Origin: Lenzites betulinus
Lineage: Eukaryota > Basidiomycota > Agaricomycetes > Polyporales > Polyporaceae
Length of the DNA: 64,000 nucleotides
NCBI GenBank assembly: GCA_022264855.1
Contig: JABYQU010000016.1
Location: 310,001-374,000, forward strand
Direction: 5' to 3'
The translations under genes were made by a program, and so were the position numbers. The notes beneath the pieces were generated by a model that was not told where the DNA came from, did no database searches, and worked only from the letters and a program-made list of their open reading frames with translations. Shown here in pieces: positions 11,231-24,913 of the stretch; positions within the stretch are counted from its first letter, which is position 1, and each line of letters begins with the position of its first letter.

Positions 11231-12323
11231 GCACTCATGGACGATGTTGCGCGCGTTCGTATGGACCTCTCTAATTCCTATCCGCACATGCATCTGCATT
11301 GATAATCACTGGTATACGTACATATTGCTACAGCCTAGACTTCATCCTCACATGTTGCCGTCGTTATAACGTTTAATCTACTCTCGAGGTTTAATGTAGA
11401 CGCGTCGGTGGCTGAGGCACACGTCGAGCTTGGCGCGTTCGCGAATACGAATGTGCTTGCGTTTTTACGCGACACGACGCTCCATCAAGGAGGATAACAT
11501 AAGGCTGGAGAGGGGGGAGGAGGTGGGGCAGGCGGCGTGCGTCCGAGAAAGGGCGGATCCGAGCGAGACGTCCGTCGCGTCGAACAAAACTCGGCTTGCG
11601 TCTTTCCCTCGCGTCCTCGCCCTCGTCCTCTTCGCTCCTCCTCTGCATAGCTCGCCTAGTCCCAAAGCAGGCCGCGAGATGGCTGGCGAGCTCTTGCCGC
11701 GTGTCGACTAGTTCCCAGGGCACGATTACGTCGCCGCACTAGTGCAGTAGTATTGATCCCAGTATGCTCGACAACAACCTACCAACCATCGCCTCGCCCC
11801 CTTCTCCCGACTCGGCACCATCTTCTCCTCCTCGGACGGTCTGCGCGTGCGGCCTGTGTACCCCGGCATCCGCCCTGGCAGCTCGGCGCCGCTGCTCAAC
11901 TGCCGCCCAAAACCCTACTTCCGACCCGTGCCCGGCCTGTGTACCGCCCAAGCCATCCCTCCGGCCGAGAAAATCTTCAGAAGAGGGTACTGATGACCGC
12001 CGAGCGCGATGGTTCTGTCTGCGACTCGCAGTCGCTCGAGCCTAGTCTACACACGGCGGCCTACGGCCGGGGCTAGCTGCGTGCGGTCGGTGGTGCGCAC
12101 AAAACGCACGGCTGGCTGATGGCCCAATCTTGAAATACCCCCTCTTCGCCCGGCTCGAAGCTTCTTATCGTCCTTCGCTCGGGCTCTCCTTCCCGCTATC
12201 AATAGCTGGTGCGGAGTGGGAACGCCCCGTGAGTTTAATCTTCAGCTCGTGCTCTTCATTCGCCTCCTCGCCCGCTTCTCCTGCGCCCCCACGTCCCTCG
12301 TCCAGCCCTGTCTGACGACGACC
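11231..12323. other. intergenic region upstream of the glucanase gene
   Basis: About 1.1 kb with CT-rich stretches (11,590-11,650 and 12,120-12,310) that suit promoters. No frame here shows protein-like composition or a recognisable domain. Confidence 0.5.
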
Positions 12324-15090
12324 ATGTCCGCTCACCTCCCGGTCCCGGACGATCCTGCTGTCCGTTCGCCTTTCGCAGACTCTGCCTCGGCGTCGGTAAA
12401 CGGCGGCCGCTCCGGCGCGCCCTCCCTGGAGAACACGACCGACGGACTCGATGCCCCCGCTACGCCCTACGGCAACCCGTTCTCTCCACCGGGCACCCCA
12501 GGTCGCGACTCGTACATAGGCGCAGCGACCCCCTCGGCATCGCGCCCGCTCCTCCCAGACGATTCACTACGACGCGAATCCGGCGTACCGCTTACTGCAG
12601 GCGCAGCCACAGGTGCGGCGGCCTTCAATGAAAAGGCGGATCCCGTCGCCGGCGCTCCTGCTAAGCGCAAACGGCTCTTTCTGTGGCTCGGTCTCGGGGC
12701 GGCTGCGCTCGTCGTGGTCGTGCTCGCCGTCATTCTGCCCGTCTACTTCACCGTTATCAAGAAGCACAACAGCTCAAGCAGCGGGGGCAGCTCGGGTTCC
12801 AAGTCTGGCGCCGGTGGTTCAGCATCCAACCCCGAGTCGCCAACGGGCGCGGTCACGGGCGGGGATGGGACGACGATAACGATGAGCGACGGAACATCGT
12901 TCACGTACACGAACCAGTTCGGGGGATTCTGTGCGTGCTCGAAATAGCCCCGCTTCTTGCTGCCGGTGCACTGACATCATCCGTGATGCAGGGGTCGACG
13001 ATCCGACGGACCCGTTCAATAACAGTGCGCGGGCCCAGTCCTTCACGCCCGCCCTCAACGAGCCATGGGACTACTCCACCGACCAGATCCGCGGCGTCAA
13101 CCTCGGCGGGTGGCTCGTCCTTGAGCCGTTCATCGTCCCCGCGCTGTTCGAGAAGTACCAGAACGTGACCCCGAGCCCGGCACTGCCTGGCGGATTGGTC
13201 GTCGACGAGTGGAGCTTGAGCGTCGCAATGCTCAACGACACCAGCGAGGGCGGAGGTATCGAGCAGATCGAGAAGCACTACGCAACATTCATCGTGAGCT
13301 GCTTCTGTTTATTGCTTGCTTCTTATTCGGATTGACCATCTCCCCATACGCGCAGACCGAGCAGGACTTCGCGCAAATCGCGGGCGCAGGCCTAAACTGG
13401 ATCCGTCTCCCCATGCCGTACTGGGCCATCGAGACCTGGCCGGGTGAGCCATTCCTGGAGAACGCGGCGTGGAAGTATGTGCTGCTCGCGTTCCAGTGGG
13501 CGCGCAAGTACGGTCTGCGTATCTACCTCGAGCTGCACACCGTGCCCGGCTCGCAGAACGGGTACAACCACTCGGGCCGACTGGGCCCCATCAACTTCCT
13601 GAACGGCTTTATGGGCATCGCGAACGCGCAGCGGACTATGGACTACGTCAGGTATATCGCGGAGTTCATTAGCCAGAAGGAGTACCAGGACGTCGTGCCC
13701 ATGTTTGGCATCATCAACGAGCCGCTGCTTGGGATCATTGGCCGGGACCAGTTGACTCGATTGTGAGCAAACGTCGTCCTTTGCGTCAGGCGCGGTCGGC
13801 TGATTGTGTTTGCCGCCAGCTACCTCCAGGCACACGACATGATTCGGGACATCGTGAGTACTAAGGCACTGCTCCTGTACGTTGCAGTTAACCGAGGCCG
13901 CTTGTAGACTGGGATTGGGAACGGGGCCTACATCGTTATTCATGACGGCTTCCAGAGCACTGGGTCCTGGAAGGACTTCCTGCCCGGGTCTGACGTACGT
14001 GTGTTATGATGTGTGCGTAAATTCCCTCTGACCAACGTGTCACAGCGTATCATCCTGGACACCCATCCTTACGTGGTACGTATCAATCCTTACATTCGCC
14101 AGACAGAAAAACTGACATCTTCAACCATAGGCCTTCGGTGGCGACTTCAATCACCCGCTTAGCTACTGGCCACAAGTGGGCTGCGTCGCGTACAACACCA
14201 ACCAGTCTCAGACGGACTTTGGCATCACGCTTTCGGGCGAGTTCAGCGGCGCTATCAACGACTGTGGCAAATGGGTGCGGAACATTGGCAGCACTCCTTC
14301 GGCGACCGACTGTGACCAGTGGGACGACTGGCAAAACTGGACGCAGGACATGAAGACGGGTATCAAGAACTTCATCATGTCCCAGATGGACGGCATGCAT
14401 CTTCCTGGCTACTTCTTCTGGACGTGGAAGGTGCGTGTCTTATTGCGTGCTTCCGATGCTTCTGAAGCTCATTGATCGTTCATTAATGTGTAGGTTGGCA
14501 ACTCGTCCGTTACAGGCAAGGTTGAGGCTCCGTTCTGGTCGTATCAACTCGGGCTGGAGAACGGTACGTCACTCTGCACTCATCGTCGTGTCGTTCGCGT
14601 TGTCAACTCACCACCACCAGGATGGGTGCCGATCGACCCTCGTGAGGCCCTTGGTCTCTGCACATCCCTCAATTTCCCCGCGAACGTTCCTTGGAACGGC
14701 ACCTACCAGCCATGGCAGACAGGCGGTAGTGGCGCAGGAACAATCGCAGCCACAGCGCTCGCATCCTTCTCGCAATACCCGCCTCCGGAAATCTCGAACG
14801 TGAGCGGGGAGAATCCAGACCAGCTGCCGATGTTCACGGCGACGAGCGCGGTGCCGACCCTGCCCACCCCGACATTCTCCGCCGCCACCGTCACAGGCGG
14901 CGATGGATGGGCGGACGCCCAGGACACAAGCCTGGCAGCTGTCCAGATCGCGGGATGCGTTTACCCCAACGCTTGGGGTCCCCAGCCGGGCTCGACGGCC
15001 GCGGTGTGTGGAGGCGCGACAGCGGCGCCTGCTCAGGCGCGGGCAGAGGCAACGCCTGCGCCTGTGGCTGCGACCACGACGGCTGCGTGA
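12324..15090 (+). CDS. membrane-anchored GH5 exo-1,3-beta-glucanase
   Basis: Exons 12324-12930, 12992-13293, 13356-13762, 13820-13853, 13908-13994, 14046-14075, 14131-14430, 14494-14563 and 14621-15090 give 768 residues. The N-terminus (about 1-115) is cytosolic and disordered. It is followed by KRKR and one membrane span (about 119-144), a type II anchor, then a Ser/Gly linker. The catalytic domain starts near RGVNLGGWLVLEPF (about 235). The acid/base is the Glu in IINEPLLG (about 424); the nucleophile is the Glu in SGEFSGAINDC (about 526). Members release glucose from the non-reducing end of beta-1,3-glucan in wall remodelling. The C-terminal Ala/Thr/Pro-rich tail is probably glycosylated. 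Exons of 34 and 30 bases are very short. Confidence 0.93.
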
Positions 15091-15960
15091 GGCTCAGGCG
15101 AGTCGAACGTATGTTCTGCTGTTGTCTGACACGGACAGGATACGGATTCCGGAACCGGACTTGGATTTGGTACCGCACGGCTAATCTTCACGCGTTGCCC
15201 GTTCGCTGCGTTTTACTCTGTGCGCCCCGTGGACAGCCTTCTCTTCTGCGTCCTGGCTTGCGCATGCACACATTTGCTACTTAGATCTGCCTGGCACGCC
15301 ACGCGTAGACGACTTGGACGCCTCCTCATGGATCATGACCGTACTACGCTTACACGTACACTCGTACGTACGACCGACCGCACGCTGTTTGTTCGTACCT
15401 CCACTATCCCCTCCTTCTCCGCCCCCGTTCTTTTGCCTGTCTCCCCCACTTTTGCTCTCGCCCTGTGTTAACGATGTAACTTGATATACCGGACATTGCG
15501 TACGGATACCTGTTTTGTTTATTACTTTGTTGTTCAGGCTTACGGTGGCACGCGACCACCTACAGTGCTACACATTGCTTTATCGCGCTTGCGCTGCGTG
15601 TACCACATCGCATGTTGCCTAGCGTGTCTCTCGCCAAGTCATGGCGGCACGCATGCCCGTGACCGCGCGTGTACGTGTATTATCGCGGGGGGCGATGGAG
15701 GACGAGGGGAGGCGATAAAGACGATCGGCGGCTAGTCGAGTCGCGAGCGAATGTAGATCTCCTCGTACCCTCACCCGGTCCCTATATAAGATCGCCCCGG
15801 CCCCGACCTTCCTTTCCGCTCCTCAGCGGCCTCATTTGGTGTTGCGCTCTCTCTCTTGGTGTCGTGTGCACCGATCTTCTTGGACGATAGCTATTTGCTT
15901 CCGGGCTGCACGGAAGTACACCACTCTCAAGCACTCACTCACTGAACACCCGACCGACGT
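15091..15960. other. intergenic region with UPRT promoter
   Basis: Holds the glucanase 3' end and the promoter of the next gene. No coding frame is convincing. A TATA box and a CT-rich leader lie in the last 180 bases. Confidence 0.5.
15783..15790 (+). promoter_or_regulatory. TATA box of the UPRT gene
   Basis: TATATAAG about 175 bases before the ATG, followed by pyrimidine-rich sequence where transcription would start. It is placed by sequence only. Confidence 0.5.
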
Positions 15961-17174
15961 ATGATGGTCGCACAAAACGCGCCGACGTCGCAGACGACGC
16001 CCGCGGCGCTCCCGCCGTCCGTGTTCACGCTCCCGCACACGGCGCAGCTCGAGGCGCTGTACACGATCATCCGCGACAAGGAGACGAGCCGGGGCGACTT
16101 CCTGTTCTACTCGGACAGGATCATCCGGCTGCTCGTCGAGGAGGGCCTGAACCACCTGCCCGTCGTGCCGAAGACGGTGCAGACGCCGACGGTGAGTGCG
16201 GAGCGGGGCGTGCGTGCGTAGACTGAGTGGGTGTTGACGGGACTGGGGGAATGCAGGGCGCGACGTATGAGGGCGTGGGGTTCGAGGGGAAGATCTGTGG
16301 GGTGTCTATCCTCCGTGCGGGCGAGGTGGGTGCTCGTCTTATGACTCCGTGCAAGTGTCTGATTTCGGCATGGGTGTAGGCTATGGAGGCAGGCCTCAGG
16401 GAGGTGTGCCGTAGCGTACGGATTGGCAAAATCCTCATTCAGAGGGTGCGTGAGCGTCTGCTGTGAACGTGGAGGTGCTCATGCGGGGAACGATGCAGGA
16501 TGAGGAAACGGCGCAGGCGAAGCTGTTCTATGCCAAGGTATGGCACGGGCGTGAATGCGCGTTCCGTGCGAGACTCACGCCGTGGCACCGTCAGCTCCCG
16601 CAGGACATCGCGAAGCGATACGTGCTCCTGCTCGACCCCATGCTCGGTGCGTACTCGTGCGCTCAGATGAGGGCGTAGCTAAGAGCGGCTGGCGCAGCGA
16701 CGGGCGGGTCGGCGATCAAGGCGATTGAGGTGCTGAAGGAGCACGGCGTGCCCGAGGAGCGCATCATATTCGTGAACCTGGTGCGTGTTTTAGACTTGGT
16801 TCCCGCGAGCTTCTCGGCGGGAAGCCGCGGGGCCAGATGAAAGAGACCGGACGGGGGAAGCTCATGCAGCGTGCGCGCGCGCGTTTCGCTCGTTCGTTTG
16901 GGATGCAGATCGCGTCGCCGGAGGGCCTGCAGAACTTCTGCACGACGTATCCGCTGACGAGGGTGGTGAGTGCGGTGTCGCTGGTGCGCGGCGGCGGTGT
17001 GCGCGGGCTGAATGGGGCGGCAGATTACCGGGTGGATCGACGAGGGGCTGAACGAGAAGGCATACATTATCCCGGGCCTGGGAGACTTTGGGGAGCGGCG
17101 GTAGGTGTGGTGCACACATCAGCGGGCAGCGCGGGTCTCACGGGGATGTGTTTTTGAACAGGTATTGCACATGA
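15961..17174 (+). CDS. FUR1: uracil phosphoribosyltransferase
   Basis: Exons 15961-16191, 16257-16325, 16380-16445, 16499-16537, 16595-16646, 16698-16780, 16909-16965, 17024-17100 and 17162-17174 give 228 residues, close to yeast Fur1. It converts uracil and PRPP to UMP in pyrimidine salvage and sets 5-fluorouracil sensitivity. Visible motifs: [19 protein letters not shown] at the N-terminus, GVSILRAGE (uracil side), the PRPP loop LLLDPMLATGGSA (about 145-158), and [20 protein letters not shown] near the C-terminus. The start is ATGATG; either codon may be used. The last coding exon is only 13 bases and ends in RRYCT, slightly different from the usual YFGT-like end, so this junction is the weakest. 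Confidence 0.93.
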
Positions 17175-17641
17175 GAGATAGGTGGGGGAGCAGGACGTGG
17201 TGGATGTGAGAAGGCGCGTCGGGACGTGCGAGTGGGACGGGAGAATGCTCGCTCGGGGGGAAGACGCAGTGGGATATACGGTGTAGGAATACAGACGTAG
17301 GCCGGGGCTCAGGCGGGAATGGTGCAGTTCATCGCGCCCGAGTAGTGGTGTGCGCCCCAGAGTGCCGTAAAGGCACAGGGATCGGCCGATATGCAGCAAT
17401 GTGTAGCGCTGCGAAGCTGCTGTGAGACAGAAGCGGCGCGACAGCTATATGAACACTCAGTGCTTGTACCCAGGGGGGGAGGAGGAAGACGCGAGGCTCG
17501 AGCTGAGCTGGGGCAGGACATCATGCATCAGGCGCGAATTTGAGCACTCAGCACGGCGACTCGCGCTATAAATCTTTGCCGTCCCCCACACTCGCCCCTC
17601 CCTCGCTGTCCTCGCCCGCGTCGCCCTCCTCGCTGTCCGCC
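17175..17641. other. intergenic region with EMG1 promoter
   Basis: Nothing coding is recognisable. The last 80 bases carry a TATA-like element and a CT-rich leader for the next gene. Confidence 0.5.
17567..17573 (+). promoter_or_regulatory. TATA-like element of the EMG1 gene
   Basis: TATAAAT about 75 bases before the ATG at 17642, with a CT-rich stretch between them. Confidence 0.45.
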
Positions 17642-19060
17642 ATGTCCGCCCCCGCCGTCGCTGCCCGCCCCCGCCGCCACTCCGGTAACATCACCCGCCC
17701 CGTCGTCTCCCCCGCCGCCCTCCCCCACAGCGCCCTCGCCTCCGACGTCCCCGCACGGCCAAAGTCCACGCCGCCCAACGAGCGCCGCAAGCGCGACCAC
17801 GTCGTCGTCGACGACGATGCCGACCAGGGCTCCACCGAGTCCTCCAGCGAGGAGGACGAGACCGAAAAGGAAGCCGGCCCCATGCAGATCGACGCTCCCA
17901 CACCTTCTTCCCTCCCCCCATCCACCGTCCTCGCAGACTCGGAAAACAACATCCAGAACGACCGCCCCACTAAACCCCTGCCCTCCTCCAAGGCCCGCAA
18001 AATGCAGCAGCACCAGCAGCAGTCCAACAACCCCCTCTTGCAGCAGGCGAACCCGCTCATGCTCCCCGTCCAGGCGCACGTCGCGCGCAACAGCGCCGCG
18101 TCCACACAGCGCAAGCTGTTCGTCGTGCTCGAGCAGGCGTGCCTCGAGGCGTACAGGGTCAGCACCGCGGCGGGCCGCAGCAAGAACGGCAGGGAGGGCG
18201 ATGTCAAATACGCGCTCCTCAACTGCGACGACCACCAGGGCATCCTGGCAAAAACGGGAAGGGACATTGCGGATGCGCGTCCAGATATCACACACCAGGT
18301 GCGTCTGCGACTCTATGCAAGTTTTTTTTGGACGAGTGCTTAGCGGTGCGATAGTGCCTATTGACGCTGCTCGACTCGCCCCTGAACAAGGCCGGGCTCC
18401 TCCAAGTGTACATTCACACCGCCAAGGGCGTTCTCATCGAGGTCAACCCGCACGTTCGCATCCCGCGCACGTTCAAGCGGTTTAGCGGCTTGATGGGTAC
18501 GTCCTCCGTCGGTCACTGCATCCGCGGCAAATACTGAGATCGCGCACAGTGCAATTGCTGCACAAGCTGTCGATCCGAGGTGTAAATGGGCCCGAAAAAC
18601 TGCTCAAGGTGATCAAGGTACGCTTCTTGTGTTTTAGGGGGTATCTTTGGGACGCCCTGGACTGAGCAATTGTACGTACAGAATCCCGTAACGGAGCACC
18701 TTCCCGCAAACACGATCAAGCTCAGTACGTCTCGTGGTCCCGCCTTCTCGGATCGATACGCGTACTAACCGTGTTTGCAGCCTTGTCTGGCGATGCGCCG
18801 GTCATGCGTTTGTCAAAGTACCTGCCGTCACTGCCGGAGACGCACAACATCGCGGTGTTTGTGGGGGCGATGGCAAGGGGGAGGGACGACTTTGCGGACG
18901 GGGTCGTGGACGAGAAGATCGGGATCAGCGAGTACCCGCTCAGCGCGTCCGTGGCGTGCAGTAAAGTAAGTTTTGCATGTTTGTGAAACAGACGCACACG
19001 AGGCTGATTTTCTGCCTGCAGTTCTGTTGCGCGTTGGAGGAGCTCTGGGACATTGTCTGA
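17642..19060 (+). CDS. EMG1: 18S rRNA pseudouridine N1-methyltransferase EMG1/NEP1
   Basis: Exons 17642-18298, 18355-18496, 18550-18617, 18682-18724, 18781-18965 and 19022-19060 give 377 residues. The SPOUT methyltransferase fold fills the C-terminal part from about 156: [85 protein letters not shown], and [19 protein letters not shown]1 methylates a pseudouridine of 18S rRNA and helps assemble the 40S subunit in the nucleolus. The first 150 residues, rich in acidic runs, Ser, Pro and Gln, are an extension over the roughly 250-residue yeast protein. The ATG chosen is the first in frame; the frame is open upstream without another. Confidence 0.95.
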
Positions 19061-19748
19061 ACGCCCTGCTGTTGGGTTTGACTGGGTTTATATCGGGTTT
19101 GGCCATCTGATTGCACGCTGCTACATGCCATTCATTTTTTTTTTTTCCACTTGACGCTTCAACGCACTTCAACCTGCACGCACCGCTCCACACCTCATCT
19201 TTCCCCACCCCCGCAGCTCCTATGACATACGCTGGCGGTCACCGAGTAGCTAGAACACACCACCATCGCCATGCATTATCACACCGCTACCCCTGCAGCC
19301 TTTGCGTACTGCTTAATGTATTCGAGTAGGTAGACGAGCCCGGCGAGCTGCGACTCAACTTGCGGCCGCGGGCGTTGTACACTGTAATCAATCCACTGTG
19401 TTTGTATCGCTACAGCCCCGGCTCTGCACCGCATCCTTGTGTGATCCGCCTGATAGTTGTGATATATCGCCGTACAGCGCACTGCAGATGGTCGCGGGGG
19501 GATCGGATGGAGGGAAATGGGACGAGGAGTTGTATGTTGTCTCACCAGGAGGAGTTGTATGTTGTGGAAAATCGGAAGGAGCGATAAGTGGGAGATCAGT
19601 AGCGCCGCGCGATCACTCCCTTATAGAGAGCCCCGCCTCCTCTCTCTCCGCCCTCATCCCTCTATACCTCCTCCCGCTCCCGAGCCCGCACACGACCCGT
19701 CAAAACATAGACCGCAACGACCCCGCAGACGACACACAGACGAGCACA
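19061..19748. other. intergenic region upstream of SEC14
   Basis: Contains a T-rich run at 19,134-19,146 and a CT-rich leader at 19,620-19,690. The same-frame extension upstream of the ATG at 19749 lacks protein-like character, so I treat it as 5' UTR. Confidence 0.5.
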
Positions 19749-20961
19749 ATGGCGACCCAGGCAAGCGCGAGCCCCATGCCCGAGGGCGTGACGGACCCCA
19801 ACTACAAGCCCGCCCCCGGCCGGCTGGGGAACCTCACCGTGCCCCAGCAGCACGCGCTCGAGGAGCTCAGGAAGAAGCTCCAGGAGGAGGGCATCTTCGT
19901 GCCCGACCGCATGGACGATGCGACGCTGCTCAGGTACGTACGTGTGTGTCTCCGTGCGTGCGTGCGCGCGGGCGGGTGGGGCGGGGTCTTGGCTTGCTGG
20001 CGGGTGCTGCGCGATCGGGGGCGCTGTGCGCTGGTCTGCCTGCGGGCGCGGCGCGGCGGGGTGGCTTCGGGGTGTGCACGGCGAGCTGACTGGCGTGTGC
20101 GGGCAGGTTCCTCCGGGCGAGGAAGTTTGACGTGGAGAAGGCGAGGCAGATGATCATCGCGTGCGAGCAATGGCGGAAGGACTTTGGCGTCGAGGAGATC
20201 TGGAAGTGCGTACAGTGTGCTCGCCCCCTCGCCGCCGTGCGTGTCTGACGGCGTGCGCTTGCAGAAACTTCGACTTCAAGGAGAAGGAGGCGGTGGACAA
20301 GTACTACCCGCAGTACTACCACAAGACGGACAATGTGCGCTGCGCCGTGTACCGTGTCCCGACCCCCCACTGACCACGATCGCCATCGCCCCCGCTCTCG
20401 CCCCCATCGCGCACGCGGCACACGCAGGAGGGTCGGCCGCTGTACGTGGAGCGGCTCGGGCTGCTGGACATCAAGGCGCTGTACTCGATCACGACGCAGG
20501 AGCGGCAGCTGCAGCGGCTCGTGTACGAGTACGAGAAGTTCCTGCGGGAGCGGCTGCCGGCGTGCTCGCGCGCGATCGGGCACCCGGTCGAGACGTCGTG
20601 CACGATCCTCGACCTGCAGAACGTGAGCCTGAGCAACTTCTACCGCGTCAAGGACTACGTGATGGCCGCGGCGAGCGTCGGCCAGGACCGCTACCCGGAG
20701 ACGATGGGCAAGTTCTACATCATCAACGCGCCCTGGGCGTTCTCCACCGTCTGGACGTTCATCAAGCCCTGGCTCGACGAGGCCACCGTCGCGAAGATTG
20801 ACATCATCGGCTCGTCGTACAAGGACAAGCTGCTCGCCCAGATCCCCAAGGAGAACCTCCCGAAGGAGTTTGGCGGCGCCTGCCAGTGTGCGGGCGGCTG
20901 CTCCCTCAGCGACGCCGGCCCCTGGAATCCCCCCGCGGACGAGGCGAAGGCGGCAGCATAG
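19749..20961 (+). CDS. SEC14: SEC14 phosphatidylinositol/phosphatidylcholine transfer protein
   Basis: Exons 19749-19933, 20107-20205, 20265-20334 and 20428-20961 give 295 residues, close to yeast Sec14 (304). A CRAL-TRIO N-terminal domain ([19 protein letters not shown], about 55-75) precedes the lipid-binding CRAL-TRIO domain. There [42 protein letters not shown] and [12 protein letters not shown] are typical. The family exchanges PI and PC and couples lipid metabolism to Golgi secretion. Residues [20 protein letters not shown] and [10 protein letters not shown] near the end are the usual SEC14 gate and tail. The first intron (173 bases) is longer than most here. Confidence 0.95.
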
Positions 20962-21473
20962 GTGCGGGGACGAGGGGTGGATGAATGTCGGGTCTACGGG
21001 ACCCTCGGCGCGCGTGTACGGTGTAGAATACTTTGAACGTGTGTCGGCTACACGGGAAGGGGATGGCAATCCGCAGCTGCTCTTTTACATCTCATTCAAA
21101 CCGGGCCATTCTAGAGCATCTCCCAGCGTACTCAATCTGTATACCAGCACTAATAGATGCAGTACGCCCGCCATCGCACAGATCCACGACGGAGTTCAAG
21201 ACCATTCATTCCTATCATTCACGTCCAAAGTATTGAAATAGTACAACGCACCCTACCACCGTCACAGAGGGAAATGGGACATTGCCCGCCCGGACGACCG
21301 AGGGACAACAGCAGACAGTCGTGAAAGCGTGATCAGGGCGTACGTGCGTAACGTATGGTAGGGGAATCTACTACATCGACGGCGTGTGCGGGGGCACCTT
21401 CTTCGCTTTTCCTTGCCACGCTCGTCCAAATCCTCTCCGGCCAGGTCCTCGACACCGTGTCCGCCGCAGCCGC
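20962..21473. other. convergent 3' spacer between SEC14 and actin
   Basis: About 500 bases holding the 3' UTRs of the two genes that meet here. I see no other feature. Confidence 0.55.
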
Positions 21474-23078
<1,605 letters not shown>

Positions 23079-23456
23079 GATGTCGTGCTAGTTCGTCAAG
23101 GTAAAGGGAAGAGAGATGGGTGCTAGATGGGGGGATTATATACGGCGGACGGGCGCGATGAGGTGGGAGCGGGCGAAGAGAGAGGAGGTGAGCGCTGTGA
23201 AGAAGACTGCGGACGAGAGCGAGCTGACCTTGTTGACCGACGTGGGCGATGGAGAGAGGGAGGAGAGGGGCGGCGGGCAGACTGAGCGCAGTGCCCTTCG
23301 TTATCGTGATTGGTTCAGGGCAGGCCCGCGCAGACCTGCACGTGACGCGTATCCTGGATTAGGCGCTGGCCCGACGCGTCAGCGCACGCGTCGAGTCGCG
23401 AGCACCGGCATCCACTCCAGGTCCACCCCGAGCTTCCTCTCGCTCTACCGTTCGCC
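23079..23456. promoter_or_regulatory. divergent promoter of actin and RPN10
   Basis: 378 bases between two divergent start codons. The actin side has a TATA box. The RPN10 side has none that I can see. Confidence 0.6.
23135..23142 (-). promoter_or_regulatory. TATA box of the actin gene
   Basis: TATATAAT on the minus strand, 57 bases before the actin ATG, a spacing that suits a short 5' UTR. Confidence 0.6.
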
Positions 23457-24668
23457 ATGCCGCTCGAAGCCACCCTCATCGTCGTCGACAACTCTGAATA
23501 TATGCGCAATGGCGACTACCATCCAAACAGATTCCAGGCCCAGTCCGACGCAGTCACCACCCTCTTCCAGACAAAGGTCGACTCCAACCCGGAGAACACC
23601 GTCGGCTTCATGACCATGGCTGCCAAGGGGTCCGTCTGTCCCCGCGCATTCTGCGGACACAGCTCACACTCGTGCGCGTAACACAGCCCGGAGGTGCTCG
23701 TAACACACACCAAAGACCTCGGCCAGATCCTCTCCGCCATCCATTCTGCCCAGGACAAGATCGGCGGCGCCGCTGACATCCCTACCGCTATTGCCGTGGC
23801 CCAACTCGCCCTCAAACATCGCTCAAACAAGAACCTCCGCCAGCGCATCATCGTCTTCGTCGCCTCCCCCCTCGAGGGCCAAGGCGCGGACGAAAAGTAC
23901 ATGGTCCGTCTCGCCAAGAAGCTCAAGAAGAACAACGTCGCAGTCGACTTTGTTGCCTTCGGTGATGGCATCGAGGAGGGCGAGCGCAGCATACTCAAGA
24001 CTTTCATCGACACCGTCAACTCCGGAGACAACAGGTGAACCCTACCTATTTGTTCGTGATACAGCGAAGTGGCTAATCATCGGTCTGCTTATAGTCATTA
24101 CCTCGCCGTCCCCGCCGGCACCCACCTGCTTTCCGACATGATTCTGAACTCACCACTGCTTGCCGGTGACCGAGGTATCCCAGAAGAAGCCATGGGTGAT
24201 GTCGCGTCCGGCTCTGCTCCAGGTGGTGGCGGCTTCGAGTTTGGTGTCGACCCCAGCCTGGATCCAGAGCTTGCCATGGTGCGTTCCATTCATTCTCCTG
24301 ACTGCGCGCGAATCGTCTGACGGTTTCAACGCATTGCTCAGGCGCTGCGCATGTCCATGGAGGAAGAGCAGGCACGCCAAGCCGCCGCTGTGCAAGCCAC
24401 AACAGGTGCCTCCGCCCCGGCGTCCTCGTCTACTCCCGCGGCTGCGTCTTCGTCGACACAAGCGCCGTCAGCCCCAGCAAATCCCACGGCACCACCGGCT
24501 GCGGCGGAAGACGAGGAGGACGAGGAGGCAATGCTGCAAAGAGCGCTAGCCCTGTCACAAGGGCAGGACGTCGAGATGGCAGACCATGCGGGTGAGGAAG
24601 AGAGCGAGGAGGACGCGATCAAGCGGGCGATCGAGATGAGCATGAAGGGGGACAACCAGCAGAAATGA
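23457..24668 (+). CDS. RPN10: 26S proteasome ubiquitin receptor RPN10
   Basis: Exons 23457-23629, 23687-24034, 24095-24278 and 24342-24668 give 343 residues. Residues 1 to about 190 are the von Willebrand A domain: [13 protein letters not shown] with its MIDAS-like Asp/Ser pair, then RIIVFVASP and [11 protein letters not shown]. Behind it are ubiquitin-interacting motifs: [15 protein letters not shown] (about 229-243), [13 protein letters not shown] (about 295-307) and [12 protein letters not shown] (about 324-335). RPN10 sits between lid and base of the 19S particle and binds polyubiquitin. Three UIM-like helices rather than the single one of yeast resemble the longer S5a-type tail. The first intron uses a GTCCGT donor. 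Confidence 0.95.
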
Positions 24669-24913
24669 GCGCTGCTGGTTTCGGTAGTGTAGGAGAGGCG
24701 GATGGACGGGTTCCTCACTCTGAGCCTTCTCACCGCAATCATCATGTTCTGGACATCATAATGTACATCATCAATTCGAGTCCGTGGTCGAATCTCGAAG
24801 TTGTGGGCGACAAGCGCCTACAGGACCCTAACCCGACGTCGCCCATTGGACGCCCGCGGCTGGAGGCGGAGACGGCAGACGGCTCCTGCTCACTCTCCAA
24901 CGCTGACCACGAC
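24669..24913. other. short intergenic spacer
   Basis: 245 bases between RPN10 and NDUFB7, both on the plus strand. It must hold the terminator of one and the promoter of the other. I see nothing distinctive. Confidence 0.5.

Noticed and set aside
10463..11299. Minus-strand frame of 278 codons under the SAMHD1-like tail
   Set aside because: Arg-rich shadow of the low-complexity C-terminal exon.
17528..18295. Minus-strand frame of 255 codons opposite EMG1
   Set aside because: Mirror of the EMG1 first exon, Gly/Val-rich, no motif.
19398..19748. In-frame extension of SEC14 upstream of 19749
   Set aside because: Low-complexity, unlike SEC14 proteins, and contains the CT-rich leader; ATG 19749 gives the normal length.
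19930..21069. Minus-strand frame of 379 codons opposite SEC14
   Set aside because: Shadow of SEC14 exons and introns with Arg/Leu-rich composition.
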